A DNA stretch of 64,000 nucleotides from Eutreptiella sp. 'Long Island Sound 2002' (taxonomy: Eukaryota; Euglenozoa; Euglenophyceae; Eutreptiales; Eutreptiaceae), in contig OZ038379.1 of assembly GCA_964036045.1 (NCBI GenBank), forward strand, positions 83,514,482-83,578,481, in the 5' to 3' direction. Positions 41,061 through 51,236 of this stretch are shown here, one piece after another. The first letter of the stretch is position 1. Each line of letters begins with the position of its first letter. Below the pieces are notes generated by a model that searched no databases, had not been told where the DNA came from, and worked only from the letters and a program-made list of their open reading frames with translations. The position numbers and the translations under genes are program-made.

Positions 41061-41252
41061 AGCTGCTGGGGAGAATTGCCGCAAAAGCGCAGCAACAGCA
41101 GCGCGCGCACCAGATTGACAGGCGATTGCCGCAGATTTGTGCCAGAAAAACGCAGATTTGCGCCAGAGAGACGTAGATTTGTGCCAGGAGAAGGGGTTTT
41201 TTTGTTTTTTCAACTGATTTGTTGTATATTCAAGGCCGTCACTGTTTGACCA

Positions 41253-41954
41253 ATGGTGCAACTTGGAAATACGCTCAAAAACGCGGTAGGCACGACGAAT
41301 GCTTATAGCCAGGACGTTGAGGACGCGCTTGTGCAATTTTTCACCTTCTCCGGCCTGGGACGCCAGCTTTTACACTCAATCTACACACGAGTCAACCCAG
41401 GCACTGACAAGCAGAGATTGAATCAACTTCTACGGTGGCACAGCGATGCTCAATGCTCGCCTGAAGAAGCAGTCGCTTTGCTTCTCGATTTGGGAATCCC
41501 TAGACGCCGCCTTCGGGTTCTATCGCGCTTTATTTCCAAGCGTGCGGACGTATGGTACAAACAGACTGGCCTAAGGTTTGGGAAACCAATGCCAGGCCGC
41601 CGGAGAGTCAACTTGGCTTGGAAAAGGATGAAGGAGCCCCTGCACCTTGTTGGCCACATCGACAAGAAAACTGGCATCCGAAATGTCTCCTGGCCGTTTG
41701 ATCACTGGATCAACTACGTTTTCACACAGCCTTGCCTCTATGAAACTCTACAGCCCAGCAAAGATGGGTTGGTTTTCATTGTGAGTGGTGATGGTTATCC
41801 TGTAGCGGGTGTAAGCTGGACTCAGCTTACCATTCGCATCCGAAATCATGAGCATCTAGCCCGCAATGCAGCACACATTTGGGTTTTAGAGCTGGCATAC
41901 TGTGGTGACTCCAATCTGAAGGATTTGCGCCGGGTCTGGAAAAAGAATCTGAGG
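41253..41954 (+). CDS. Transposon T transposase, exon 1
   Basis: ATG at 41253; 234 codons to a GT donor at 41955. After a helical N-terminus with Arg-rich segments, residues 174-182 read VFIVSGDGY, with D180 proposed as the first catalytic aspartate. It ends KDLRRVWKKNLR. Joined to exon 2 in phase 0, the predicted protein has 563 residues. The SGDG followed by a GGD and a later E-x-x-N matches a family of large DDE-type transposases (established pattern; exact family name not asserted). The only transposase in the window. Confidence 0.72.
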
Positions 41955-42072
41955 GTGTGTTATTTCTTCGAATATTGCCTTCGTTCGAACCTTCGACCGT
42001 TCGAACGAAGCTTTTCCTTCGAACGAACGTGTTTTTCGAACAAAATTTTGATTGCGCTTTGCACGCTACTAG
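41955..42072 (+). other. Transposase intron 1 with TTCG palindrome cluster
   Basis: 118 bases from GTGTGT to CTACTAG. Splicing keeps the frame open (phase 0). Its body is a dense run of TTCGTTCGAA-type motifs like those at the transposon ends. Confidence 0.7.
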
Positions 42073-43062
42073 GTCCTGCAGCGGATCATAACTACGCGAT
42101 CCGTCGTCGTGAAGGGCGCACGCTGTGCGGCAAGTGTTATGCTGGGTGGGGATTTACCGGTTTTGAAGAAGTTTTTGGGACTTACTGAGCATTGGTATAT
42201 ACCGTCAGTTCACAACTTGGGCCTTTGGAACCCTCTCAAGAGGCGGTACCTGGGCTGTCACCGGCGCAGAACGCGCACCGGTGATGCGTCCCGACTTGGC
42301 AAGACCCCTATCTGCAAGGGAGCTCGTGGCTGCGCTTCAAAACCTTTGCTTCAAGTGCCACGACACCATGCCATTATTTGTGTTCTTCATATGCTTATGC
42401 GAATTGGTGCTTTGCTTGGGGAATACTTGGAAAGGCTATGCTTGTCCGCCAGCAGGGAAGCACGCAACGCTATCAATAACATGCTGAAGATTGCTCTGTG
42501 TGGTTGGCAGCTAGGTGGAACTTGTAGACCTGATGGACAAGAAACGAAGCGTTTGTTTTTTATATGGGATGGTATTGCTCATGTTTTGGGTTTGGCCGAC
42601 GAGCACTTGGGTAACCAGGCTGTCATGCGGTTGCAGGACGTGATGCAACGGCTCTATCGCACATATCAACGCATCGACATTGACCTCCCAGCGGACTGTC
42701 GGCAGGCGGCCTGGGAATTTCACGCACACTGTTTGCCTCATACCCGTTCTCATTATCTGATAATCTTGGAGTTCGATGTGCCCAGAATCCTAGAGGCGAT
42801 ATGGCCTTACGGGCTTGGGATGTACTGCCAGGACTTGGCTGAAACCACGAATGCCAAGCTAAAGGATTTCTACTTGCGCTTCACAAACAGAGGGGGCAGC
42901 ACCACAGATGACTACCAGCTCTCTGCTCTACTACAAACCATGGAGCATGCCTTCTTGTACACGCACTCCCATATTGTAGCTCACGGTACAACGCGCCCGA
43001 TCTCCTGCCCGAACGCTGCATTGTTCGAATCCTTAATAGACGATGCCGCTCAATGGTGCTGA
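42073..43062 (+). CDS. Transposon T transposase, exon 2
   Basis: Continues to TGA at 43060-43062. MLGGDLPVLKKFLGL supplies the second proposed catalytic aspartate (D261 of the spliced protein). VLHMLMRIG and a long helical insert follow; then HYLIILEFDVPRILEAIWPYG leads to DLAETTNAKLKDFY, where E491 is the likely catalytic glutamate. Between about 42240 and 42390 the alternative frame (RPLSARELVAALQNL) fits the family pattern better, hinting at two compensating indels. So the copy may be slightly damaged or have an unrecognised intron. The stop overlaps the proposed start of gene 2 by ten bases. Confidence 0.68.
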   Translation, partial: VLQRIITTRSVVVKGARCAASVMLGGDLPVLKKFLGLTEHWYIPSVHNLGLWNPLKRRYLGCHRRRTRTGDASRLGKTPICKGARGCASKPLLQVPRHHAIICVLHMLMRIGALLGEYLERLCLSASREARNAINNMLKIALCGWQLGGTCRPDGQETKRLFFIWDGIAHVLGLADEHLGNQAVMRLQDVMQRLYRTYQRIDIDLPADCRQAAWEFHAHCLPHTRSHYLIILEFDVPRILEAIWPYGLGMYCQDLAETTNAKLKDFYLRFTNRGGSTTDDYQLSALLQTMEHAFLYTHSHIVAHGTTRPISCPNAALFESLIDDAAQWC

Positions 43063-43100
43063 CAAAGGAAGACAAAGCCGATGTGGCAAGACTGGTGGCG
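43053..43100 (+). CDS. Transposon T gene 2, exon 1
   Basis: ATG at 43053; 16 codons (starting MVLTKEDKADVARL) up to a strong donor, GTATGT, at 43101, phase 0. It overlaps the end of the transposase frame by ten bases. Chosen because it joins in frame to the long open frame that follows the intron; transcript evidence is absent. Confidence 0.5.
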
Positions 43101-43268
43101 GTATGTGTTATTCTCCAAGCCCTGCAGGCATGCGTTGTAGTCCTTCGAATTTAGTCTTCGTTCGAATCTTCGAATCCTCGAACGAACTCTCGTTCGAAGA
43201 TTTTTCTTCGTTCGAATATTCGAATCTTCGATCGAAGATATTTTTGGAACCTTTCGCGCTGTGCTCAG
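43101..43268 (+). other. Gene 2 intron 1 with TTCG palindrome cluster
   Basis: GTATGT to GCTCAG, 168 bases; an alternative acceptor lies 12 bases later at 43280. The cluster of TTCGTTCGAA motifs spans about 43141-43250. Confidence 0.6.
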
Positions 43269-44105
43269 GAGTTGCTTCAGGCGCACCCAACTTCTGCCCC
43301 AGCGTCACGATCAGCGCCAGGAACACCTTCCCAGAGTAGTACACAACTGGCTCAGCACCCAGCGCCGCAGCGTTCAGCGGATTTGGAGCCGTCACAATCC
43401 CGTTCTCGCCGTTTGGATGACCCGCTAGATTTTGGATCCCAGGATTCAGAAGAATATGATCCGGATTACGTGGTGGTGAACGAAGTGTTCGATGTCAGCG
43501 CCGAGTTCGACACTTGCCGCCAGGTAATCGTTGAATCCGGAGTCACCCGCCCCTACCTTGACCTCATTCTAGGGAAATCCGTACCCAATCCGCATACGCC
43601 CATTTTCGGGGACCCAAAGTACGCTTGGCTTGCGCCACTGTCAACCTATGGGCGCTGTTTCGGAACGTGTGTATCAGCCGATTGCAAAGATGTGGCTGTG
43701 GAGAGGGACTTGCCTTGTGCACTGGTCGCCCGCGCCTTCCCCTTTGCAGTCCCGAACAAAAAAGGCACCCCAACCCCGATAGTGCGTATGCTTGCGCTTG
43801 TTTGGAGCGCCTACGGCGCAGTGGAGAGCTGGCGTGAAGACCGTACCGTGATGCTCAGATTCCCCTCCCCAGAGCCCCCAGGCCGGGGCAAATGTACATC
43901 AACGGGCCGCTTGAAAGGCGTCAAGGTCACCGCTCAGGCGCGGCGTGGTGGTCAGGCAGCCCAGACGGACGAAGGAGCACAGCAAGCCGGGGGAGTACAA
44001 CAATTGCAAAGCACAACACCGGCGAAGTGGCAGACGGTGCTCCAGGCAGCAGTCGCAGCAGGAGTGCAGCATGGCTACATGGGAGGGGACATTCCTGAAT
44101 GGGAG
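43269..44105 (+). CDS. Transposon T gene 2, exon 2
   Basis: 279 codons in phase 0 with both introns. Ser/Pro/Gln-rich at first, then an acidic stretch (FGSQDSEEYDPDYVVVNEVF), then a compact domain with PYLDLILGKSVPNPHTPIF, CVSADCKDVAVERDLPC and MLALVWSAYGAVESW, containing several conserved-looking cysteines. The end is Gln/Ala-rich. No family recognised. By position it is probably an accessory protein of the transposon, comparable in role (not sequence) to the second proteins of other multi-gene DNA transposons. Confidence 0.6.
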
Positions 44106-44268
44106 GTACCGCATTTACCTTGTAGCTGAGCGCCTTTGACCATGCATGCGTCCTGTACGTTATTCTTCGAAAAACATTCTTCGTTCGGAGAAAAAAACGT
44201 TCGTTCGAACAGTCGAATCTTCGAACGAAGATTGTATTCGAAGTCTTTTACCGCTCCACTGCCCACAG
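44106..44268 (+). other. Gene 2 intron 2 with TTCG palindrome cluster
   Basis: GTACCG to CCCACAG, 163 bases. Splicing here joins two open frames in phase 0, the best support for a real intron. The cluster is at about 44163-44245. Confidence 0.72.
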
Positions 44269-44427
44269 GTTGCAGCAACGCAAACCAGCGCCGTTGGCGT
44301 CAGGTGGAAGCTTCAGCTACCAAGTTGTGGAATTGAGACGACCGTGACTGCGGGCAGCCTGCTCAACGACCTCCTAACGAAGCCTGCGAGAGCACTGACG
44401 GTCCTCGGAGCACTCGGGAAACCATGA
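44269..44427 (+). CDS. Transposon T gene 2, exon 3
   Basis: 52 codons and TGA (starts VAATQTSAVGVRWKL, ends ALTVLGALGKP). The predicted gene 2 protein totals about 347 residues. No domain recognised. Confidence 0.6.
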   Translation, partial: VAATQTSAVGVRWKLQLPSCGIETTVTAGSLLNDLLTKPARALTVLGALGKP

Positions 44428-44452
44428 AGAAGGTCGCAGAAAGGTGAAGTCG

Positions 44453-45259
44453 ATGCCAACGTGGGTCAACCTGAGCCAGGGTGGTTCCATGTTGCATTCC
44501 CCTGAGGCAACCGAAAAAAAAGCGTCGACGACCAGAGCTGGTGTGCGGGGCAAAGATCCACAACCCGTTGTGTCCGGACGACGGGCAAAGAACCTTGCCG
44601 AGATTCTCTCGTCCTACAAGAAGACAAAGAAGCCGAAGAAGAGACCACGAGCGAAGCCAGCGGCTGGGGAACCTCCGAAGAAAAAGGCAAGGCTGCTGCC
44701 GGGTGAGAGTTCGGAGAGTGAGGAGTTCGAAGAGAGTGAAGAAGATGAGGAGGAGGAGCCACCTTCCGGAGATGAGGAGGAGGAGCCGCCTGCCCGAGAT
44801 GATGACGATGAAGACGAAACCCAGGAGACACAGATTCCAGACCGAGGGGCACTGCCGTGGGCATGGCTTCCCCTCCAACAAGAGGACCAGTGGGGCGCGT
44901 GGAGAGGAGTGCCGATTTCGAAGTGGCGCCCCTGGCGAACGGAGATACCCAGAGACATCCTGCAGCAGAAGACCAAACTGGGCCGTGCCGGTAAAATCTA
45001 TTTGGTCCCTGCAGACTACAACTCTGCCATGTGGCATTCTGTGGGGGAGTATTGTGCTGCGGCCCGAAGCTACGCAACGGAGGAGGAGTGCAAAAACGCG
45101 CCGGCAGTGGCGTCGGCAACCGGTGGCGTGCCAGCTCCAAGTGCCAGGAAGAAGAAAGTGAAGGCAAAGAGGCCAAAGAAGAAGAAGAAGACGCCAAGAA
45201 AGAGTGGTGGAAAGCAAGAAGAAGAAGATGCCGGAGAGGGAGACAAAGAGGATACTTAA
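44453..45259 (+). CDS. Transposon T gene 3: acidic/basic nuclear-type protein
   Basis: ATG 44453 to TAA 45257-45259, 268 residues. It contains strong nuclear-localisation-type stretches (KKTKKPKKRPRAKP, PPKKKARL), a long acidic region (SEEFEESEEDEEEEPP and repeats), a short Trp-rich segment (LPWAWLPLQQEDQWGAWRG, then ISKWRPWR) and a Lys-rich C-terminus. No enzyme motif seen. Composition suggests a DNA- or chromatin-associated protein acting in the nucleus, perhaps binding the TTCG palindromes, but that is inference. Its start lies 25 bases after the gene 2 stop. Confidence 0.65.
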   Translation: MPTWVNLSQGGSMLHSPEATEKKASTTRAGVRGKDPQPVVSGRRAKNLAEILSSYKKTKKPKKRPRAKPAAGEPPKKKARLLPGESSESEEFEESEEDEEEEPPSGDEEEEPPARDDDDEDETQETQIPDRGALPWAWLPLQQEDQWGAWRGVPISKWRPWRTEIPRDILQQKTKLGRAGKIYLVPADYNSAMWHSVGEYCAAARSYATEEECKNAPAVASATGGVPAPSARKKKVKAKRPKKKKKTPRKSGGKQEEEDAGEGDKEDT

Positions 45260-45367
45260 AAGAAAGACGAGGTTGCAGTACTAGTGTCAGGCAGTGAGTC
45301 GTGAGCAAGGACTCAGAGAGCTACATTGGACAGGGACATTGGTGGTACTGCGGTTCTGTTGTTGCCT

Positions 45368-45477
45368 GTATGTGCATTTGTAAACGCCGCGTCTTTTTCT
45401 TCGAAAAATATCTTCGTTCGAACATTCGAAGGTTCGTTCGAAGAAAAGTCCACCACATTTCGAAAACACATTTTCAG
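45368..45477 (+). other. Candidate intron downstream of gene 3 with TTCG cluster
   Basis: Donor GTATGT at 45368 and acceptor TTTTCAG at 45477, containing the fourth internal TTCGTTCGAA cluster (about 45395-45455). It would be in the 3' untranslated region or an unannotated exon pair. Confidence 0.4.
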
Positions 45478-45584
45478 GGCATTTAGGTGATTGCAGGCTG
45501 AATCTAAGGAACCAAACCCTCAAAAATACCTGTGTTGAGCATTTTATCGCAATGTTTGCAGCAAAATGGCCACAACAAAGGCGT

Positions 45585-45660
45585 TCGAACAGTTCAAAAC
45601 TTTTCTTCGTTCGAAGAAATAATCTTCGTTCGAAGGTTTCGTTCGAAGAAAATACCCCCA
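45585..45660 (+). repeat. Right subterminal TTCGTTCGAA cluster
   Basis: Five or so TTCGTTCGAA-type motifs in about 75 bases, mirroring the left end and running into the right terminal inverted repeat. Confidence 0.7.
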
Positions 45661-45677
45661 GTGGTGGGTCTCATGGG
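45638..45677 (-). repeat. Transposon T right terminal inverted repeat
   Basis: Ends TGGGTCTCATGGG; reverse-complement partner of 40922-40961. Confidence 0.85.
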
Positions 45678-46180
45678 TTGGCTCGTCGTTTCTTTTTTTT
45701 GCGTGCAGCGTTGTCCCTTAGGCACCCTCCTTCACAACATACTCGGCTTCCTCACCTACGCAAGTGTAGCGGGGGATATGTAGGATGCATGGGGTCGTAA
45801 CATACTTGTTTGTCATACCTTCGTTTTCCCGTGGTCCGTGGTCCTGGTTTCTTTGTTTTTGGTCTGGTGTCTCTCCTTTTGCTTTTTTCCCTCTTTTTGG
45901 GTTTTCTGCTTTCTGACGCGCACAAGTCGCCTGGTCCCTATGGCACGCACTTGGCTAGGTGGTTTGGAGCACGCAATGTTCAAATTCTTCGTCGCCGCGG
46001 CTCGCTTGTTCTTGGTGTTCTGTCTGTGTCCTAATTTTGATGACCTCGCCAAACAGCGGCGTAAAGTTTTTTAGGGGGTTTCTGAGGTCGGAAAAAACGA
46101 TTTCCCTGTTTATTTTTGTCGGCTGTGCGTCTTTTTCTTGGTTTTTTTTTCTCCGCTGCGATCGCGCGCGACACCACACT
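45678..46180. other. Remnant of the 210-bp array beyond transposon T
   Basis: Phrases such as GTCCCTTAGGCACCCTCC, AACATACTTG and CCCGTGGTCCGTGGTCC echo the tandem units at 40291-40921. No gene recognised. Confidence 0.5.
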
Positions 46181-46986
46181 TATCCTTCTCCTCTTCCTGC
46201 AGAAATTCTTGCCAACCCTCAGTTTTTGCCGGAATGGCCCCACATACTGGGCAAAATGTTGACATATGCATTGTAAAAGTTGCAGAATCGCAGAAACCCT
46301 CGGAGCGACGTGATAGTCTTCCTCAGTGGCCACTTCTCTGATGGCATCAGCTAGCCCCGCCGTGGTTCTCGCACGCCATGCCGTAACCGATGACCACAGA
46401 ACTCCACGGTCTCAACAAACAGAATCGTCTTGTCCAGGTCGTCGACTAGCTTAAACCCCTCCAATCTGGTAAAGATCCTACCGATATCCGCATCATGTTG
46501 CTGTATGAATTCTTCCCGTGTCATGCCTTCCTTCAGCTCTGTACCAATTATCAGATCGTGGATGTACGTGTCACAGATATCCCGCATGTCCCCAAGAAAC
46601 CACTCCATCATGTGCTGCCAGACATCTGGGGTGTTCTTCAGGACTTGTGGCATGCAATTGGGTCGTAGGACCCGAAGGGGCGTATATGTTGCTGCGAGAT
46701 CTGAGCTGTCCTTGTGCAATGGGATCTGGCTGAAAGCATCTTTCAAATCAATAATACTCCACAATTGCAGCCTCCCTTGACGCTCAAGGATGTCACTGAT
46801 AAGGGGCATGGGGTACGTGTCAACAAGAGGTTCCTCGGTAACCCCACGGTAATCACCGACACCTCTCCACTCTCCAGGGACTTTCTTTTGCACTGGAAAG
46901 GCCGTTGATGGCCACTCCGCTGCCCAACACAGTTCAAACTTGTTCTGTGTAACCCATTTCCTGGCTAATTCCGTCATCGCTTGATG
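46180..46986 (-). pseudogene. Element D reverse transcriptase, degenerate
   Basis: In frame after TGA 46987, RT motifs appear: AEWPSTAFPVQKK, WSIIDLKDAFSQIPLHKDS and HMMEWFLGDM, with the active-site box written TYIHDLIIG instead of YxDD, so the first aspartate of the pair is histidine. After a frameshift near 46340 the thumb continues (SLRGFLRFCNFYNAYV) to about 46190, then similarity ends. Inactive. Confidence 0.85.
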
Positions 46987-47861
46987 TCACTCACCACCAA
47001 ACTGCATAGGCTTGCAGTGACGTACCCGGTACCCCGGTCTCAGAGTAAGACGTGCTTCTCCAAATGGCCCCCTGGTTGGTTGTTCTGGCCATATTGTCCC
47101 CCGATAAGAAGTCTCTTTATAGCGGTCGTGGATGATCCTCCCCCGGTGAACAATCTCCTCCCCTTGCAGTCTGTCACTGACCTCTACCACCTGATGAACG
47201 GCACGAGCCCCACCGGTCGTTCCTGAAAAAAGACTCCAATCCGCACACTCCTCCGCATCGTCGCTGAAGGTATACCCCTTCAACAGCCGTGGGTAAAGGA
47301 TACGCCGGTCCAACTCATGATGCCAATCGGAATCATCCACGTGTACCCGTGAGACAACAACTGAAAATGAATGAATGTAGGATGGCATTGCGTCGGGTGA
47401 CAGGCAGTCAGGGCCATCGTACTGCAAATCCTGAAGCTCTCTGAGGAGCTTGTTGTGACCGCGCTCCATAAGGCACTGTCTCCTCGCATCAACCAACCAA
47501 GCTTCCTTGAAGAGGAATGGGAATCCCAGAATGGCAGTGCTGCTCATGTCTGCCTCGTAAAGCCCTGCCTCCCTCATCATAGAGAACTGACCCGTGGCCG
47601 TGAAACACATCTCAATCCTTGCACTCACCATACCACCAGACATTGCCCCTGCTGTAACAGTTGTCAGCGGATTGGCTTGGCTGCCGGTTCCCATTCCTGC
47701 TGTGGGAAAAGACCTGTACGCACCAGAGTCGCATGCACCCCCGTATCAATCAACACCCTCAATACCCGCACAGAATCACCCAGGTTCATGGAGAGTCGCA
47801 TTAGGAGCTGCAGCTCGTCCCCTTTGAGTGAGATCTTGTTGCATTGACATTCCTTGTACAA
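46987..47861 (-). pseudogene. Element D protease and pre-RT region
   Basis: An upper frame (47664-47861) holds the protease active site VLIDTGVHATLV. A lower frame (46987-47694) continues with AILGFPFLFKEAWL, typical of the protease C-terminus, and a spacer (GPFGEARLTLRPGYRVRHC). It ends in an in-frame TGA directly before RT. A frameshift separates the two frames. Confidence 0.75.
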
Positions 47862-48151
47862 GTCTGAGACATGCGGATAAAGATGTCGTTCAAGTAGAGT
47901 AACTTGGCAGTCTCGGCCCTGTGGCAGGTCCTCTTGGTGACACGTTGATTCGGCATCGCTAATACCCTATTCCTCATCACTGTCATTGGGTTATTGATAA
48001 CTCAAGGCTTCACTGAAATGAACCTTTGACGGTGCTCGCGACGGGGGTGATTCTGTGTTGCCAGCGCTGACTCCCCCATTGCCGCTTCGGCTCCCTCAAG
48101 GCGACGCACCTGCTTGTTCCTCAGGGTTGACCCAGGCTGGACTGGTGCCCT

Positions 48152-49440
48152 TCACTTCAGGTGTGCCCTTGCCTTTGCCCTTCCCCTTTCCTCCTTCTTC
48201 CTTGCCCTCTCCTGTGCCTCCTTTGCCTCCTCCTTTGCCATCCCTCCTAGGATGTGGGCTCCGGTTGAGTAGTGGCCCCTGTTACCACAGTTGAAGCAGG
48301 TGATCTGGCTTGTGTCTGTCCATTGTGCATTTGCATTGGCCGCATTGACACTGCAGTCTTCAGGTGGATTCATAGTGGGTAATCCTGGAGGTGGTGGAGA
48401 TCTGGAACATCATGAGTTGCAGGAGTCCCTTCCGTGACCTTCGCATCGTCGGCTGGGGTGTCCATAAATTCCCCTTCAAACTGCCGTGCCCATGTCGTCG
48501 GCTTCTTGGCTAACATATTACGATGCCCTGCCTGTGCTGGAGTGTATGCTGCGACGTTGGCCCCTACAAAATCCGGCACCTCGTCAACCGACATGTTGTA
48601 GGCCTTAACTGATAGTGATAATCGTAATTGAGTGCCCTGCAGGGTGGTCATAACTGCCCCATAGAGGGTTTTCATGTACTTATTGGACTTGTCTCGGTCT
48701 ACTCTCAACACGGTCGTAGCCCTCTCCTTCACAAGACTTCTGGATGTGGGTAATTCTGCATTCGTTAGCATCGCCACCAAGGAACCCGACGTGACCTCTT
48801 GGTTGACTGCTGACATCCCAAAAGTAGTCTTGTCACTTGAAATTTTGGCTTCCTTGCGATGCAACGCAGTGACATTCCTGTCTGGTAGAATGGCCATCAA
48901 CCTTTCATACCCCTGATCCTCGGTCACCGTGTGAAGCTTAGATTCGAGGCGCCTGAAGTACACCTCAAATGCGTCAAACTTATCGTGTGTCAAATCATTG
49001 CTTCCAGAACATGTCAGCAGATCCCAAGCTCTTGTGGGTGCCTGCAATCTCGGTATTACCATGCTTCCCTCCAGTCTAAGCCACTCCTCATTGAAGCTTA
49101 CCTCAATTCCCCTCTCACGCTTGTCACGGATCCTGGCGTGATTGGTAGGATCCAACGACCGTTCCAAGTATTGTAATCGTACAGCGTCTGACATGGCAGT
49201 TCCTGTGATGTTCTTAATATCCTGGAGAAACATTGTGATCCAAACGGCAAACACTGCCCAATGAAGCTCGCGATCAGTAATGGGCAGTTGTAGACATTCT
49301 GGTCCTTGCAAGAGTGAGTTGGCCATAGAATTCATACCTAAACGTCCGAGTCCTCCTCCCAAAGCAACTGGTGCAATCCTGACTGCCTCCACACTGTGAT
49401 CCACTGCTGGTGGGACACCGCCTCCTGCTGTAGATAGCAA
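48152..49440 (-). pseudogene. Element D gag: capsid and worn zinc knuckle
   Basis: 48370-49440 is a 356-residue frame with capsid-like helices (RELHWAVFAVWITMFLQDIKN, RLQYLERSLDPTNHARIRD, FEVYFRRLESKLHTV). A frameshift near 48372 leads to 48152-48373 with CFNCGNRGHYSTGAH, a Cys-Cys-His-Cys knuckle whose last cysteine is gone. A Lys/Glu/Arg-rich tail follows. Confidence 0.7.
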
Positions 49441-51236
49441 CAGTCGTAGTAGCCGGCTCTGGATTTGTTTGTAGATGACGTTGTCCTCGTTATGGCTGGC
49501 GTCAGGCTGTAGCCGGTTTGGACTGGCATTGCAGCCCCTGGTGCAGTGACCTCCGGTTTGGGTGGACTGGCCATAGGGGATTGAATCGCCTCCGTGTTCA
49601 CCCTAACAGGTAAGATTCCGGCTGGAGCCTGGACCTTGCTGTCATTGGGGTAGCGATAGGTGTCGCCGGGGCAACATTGAATGTAGGGGAGAGAGCACTC
49701 GATGAAATGGCAATATTGGTCGCATGCTGTGGTTCAACCGCTGCAGATAATGTGTCAGCTAAGTATACCTTATCCAGGAGCTTCCCCAACTTGTCAATCT
49801 TATCAGTAAGTCCTGGGTGCGTCAGGTCAATGGCAGCCTTGCCAACCTCCTTCCCCGTCTCTTTCACATCCTCTCCTTCCTTGTCCTCCGTAATCTGTTG
49901 TTTGACATCGGACAACACACTTTGAATCTTCTCTTGCAGTTGCTTGATTTCCTTCTTTACACCACCAACACGGCGTCATTCCTTGTCTGTGAGCTCCGCC
50001 ATACGTTTGAAAACTTCCTGTAGCTGTAGTTGTGATTCCTGCAACTCCATGCAGCTGCAACGCAAGGCTGTGACCTTGGTATGATTCTTATCCACTCTTC
50101 ATTTGACTTGACGCAGCGCTTCCTCGTTGTGAGTGAGCGAAGCTTCCAAGCGCCTCCAACCTGGGTTCCGTTCCTCGAGGAGGGCCACTACCTGTCCAGA
50201 TTTTGTGCCTTTTGCCAACAATGCCTTTTCCAAAGTCTGGTCTTGTGCATCAATCTTGCATTGACGATGGTCTGAATGTCCTTGTTCGTGTGTAATGCCC
50301 CTTGCAACTGATAGAACCTGCACTCAAGACCACGAGATTGTTGGCCAAGGAGGGCCCTGTCCTTAATTGTAATCCACTCTAAATTGCCTTGTTGAAATCA
50401 GATAAGAGACAGACGCCTTCAATCCTAATCGCAGCATTGGCACGCGCTTCAATCACCCCTTTATGCTCCTCCAACCTTTCTGCGAACTCTCTCTGAATAA
50501 TTGGTTTAATGTGATGTAGTTCTTGTGCCACGTTATCGATATTTCATTGTGAAGTTGTAACGCAGAACTGAGGAGGTTGATAACAACGTTAGGTATGTCT
50601 CTGGAGACCTTCGTTAGTTTGGGGTCCAACTCGGCATGAAGGCTTTGTGTATGCTCTTCCAACTCCGTCCACCTTCGTTTCACTGCCCCTGATATCACGT
50701 TGTTGACGTAAGTGTTGAAGCAATTCATATATCCCAAGATACTCTTTGGGCAACTCACTCAATACACTTCCCACCTAAACGATATACTCTCCTCCCAAAG
50801 AGTTTCAAAAAATTGACAAGGCCGGGATGAACCTGTCCCTGATCCCATGACTGGACGGTGAAACCCCTCCTTGCGTCGAGAATCTCAATGATGTGTTGAA
50901 CAACGACCCTTTCACGAAATGCTGTAGTCAGGGATTGAGCGTGTGACTCCAACCCAACACCCTGATCGTTTATAGGTGTGTGTATGTGATTGTTGCTCAA
51001 GGGATGGTCCCATTGAACAGCTTGACGAAGATGGCGAAGGTTGAATCAGATTCAGATCCGTAGCCTGCCTTTCACCTTGTTTTGCCTGACCCAAACCTTG
51101 GATTGGATCGCGGGTTTGGGTGGACGGAAAGTTAGGTTCCACCGAAGGTTGTGTTGGAACAGGCATTCCAGCGTCCATACCCCCCCTTTGAATGGTGTGG
51201 GAAGAGGTGTTACCTGAATGATCCGTATCCTCTACC
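49441..51236 (-). pseudogene. Element D gag middle region, many frameshifts
   Basis: Short minus-strand frames at 49338-49601, 49598-49918, 50099-50323, 50453-50758 and 50912-51448 succeed one another with changes of frame. They are Gln/Glu/Lys-rich and helical in character, as in gag spacers, with no diagnostic motif. Treated as one decayed gag stretch because it lies between the capsid and the N-terminal part. Confidence 0.5.

Larger units (their letters stand above)
40922..45677 (+). mobile_element. Transposon T: DNA transposon with terminal inverted repeats and three genes
   Basis: A 4756-bp element. Both ends share an inverted repeat beginning CCCATGAGACCCA and running about 40 bases into a TATTTTCTTCGAACGAA block; the left copy has extra G residues and the right copy an extra CCA. 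The flanks show a possible 2-bp duplication, TT. Inside, on the plus strand, are a split DDE-type transposase gene, a three-exon gene and an acidic/basic nuclear-type gene. Clusters of a TTCGTTCGAA-type palindrome occupy both subterminal regions and recur inside each predicted intron. Superfamily is not certain; the transposase resembles large metazoan and protist DDE transposases with SGDG and GGD motifs. Confidence 0.85.
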
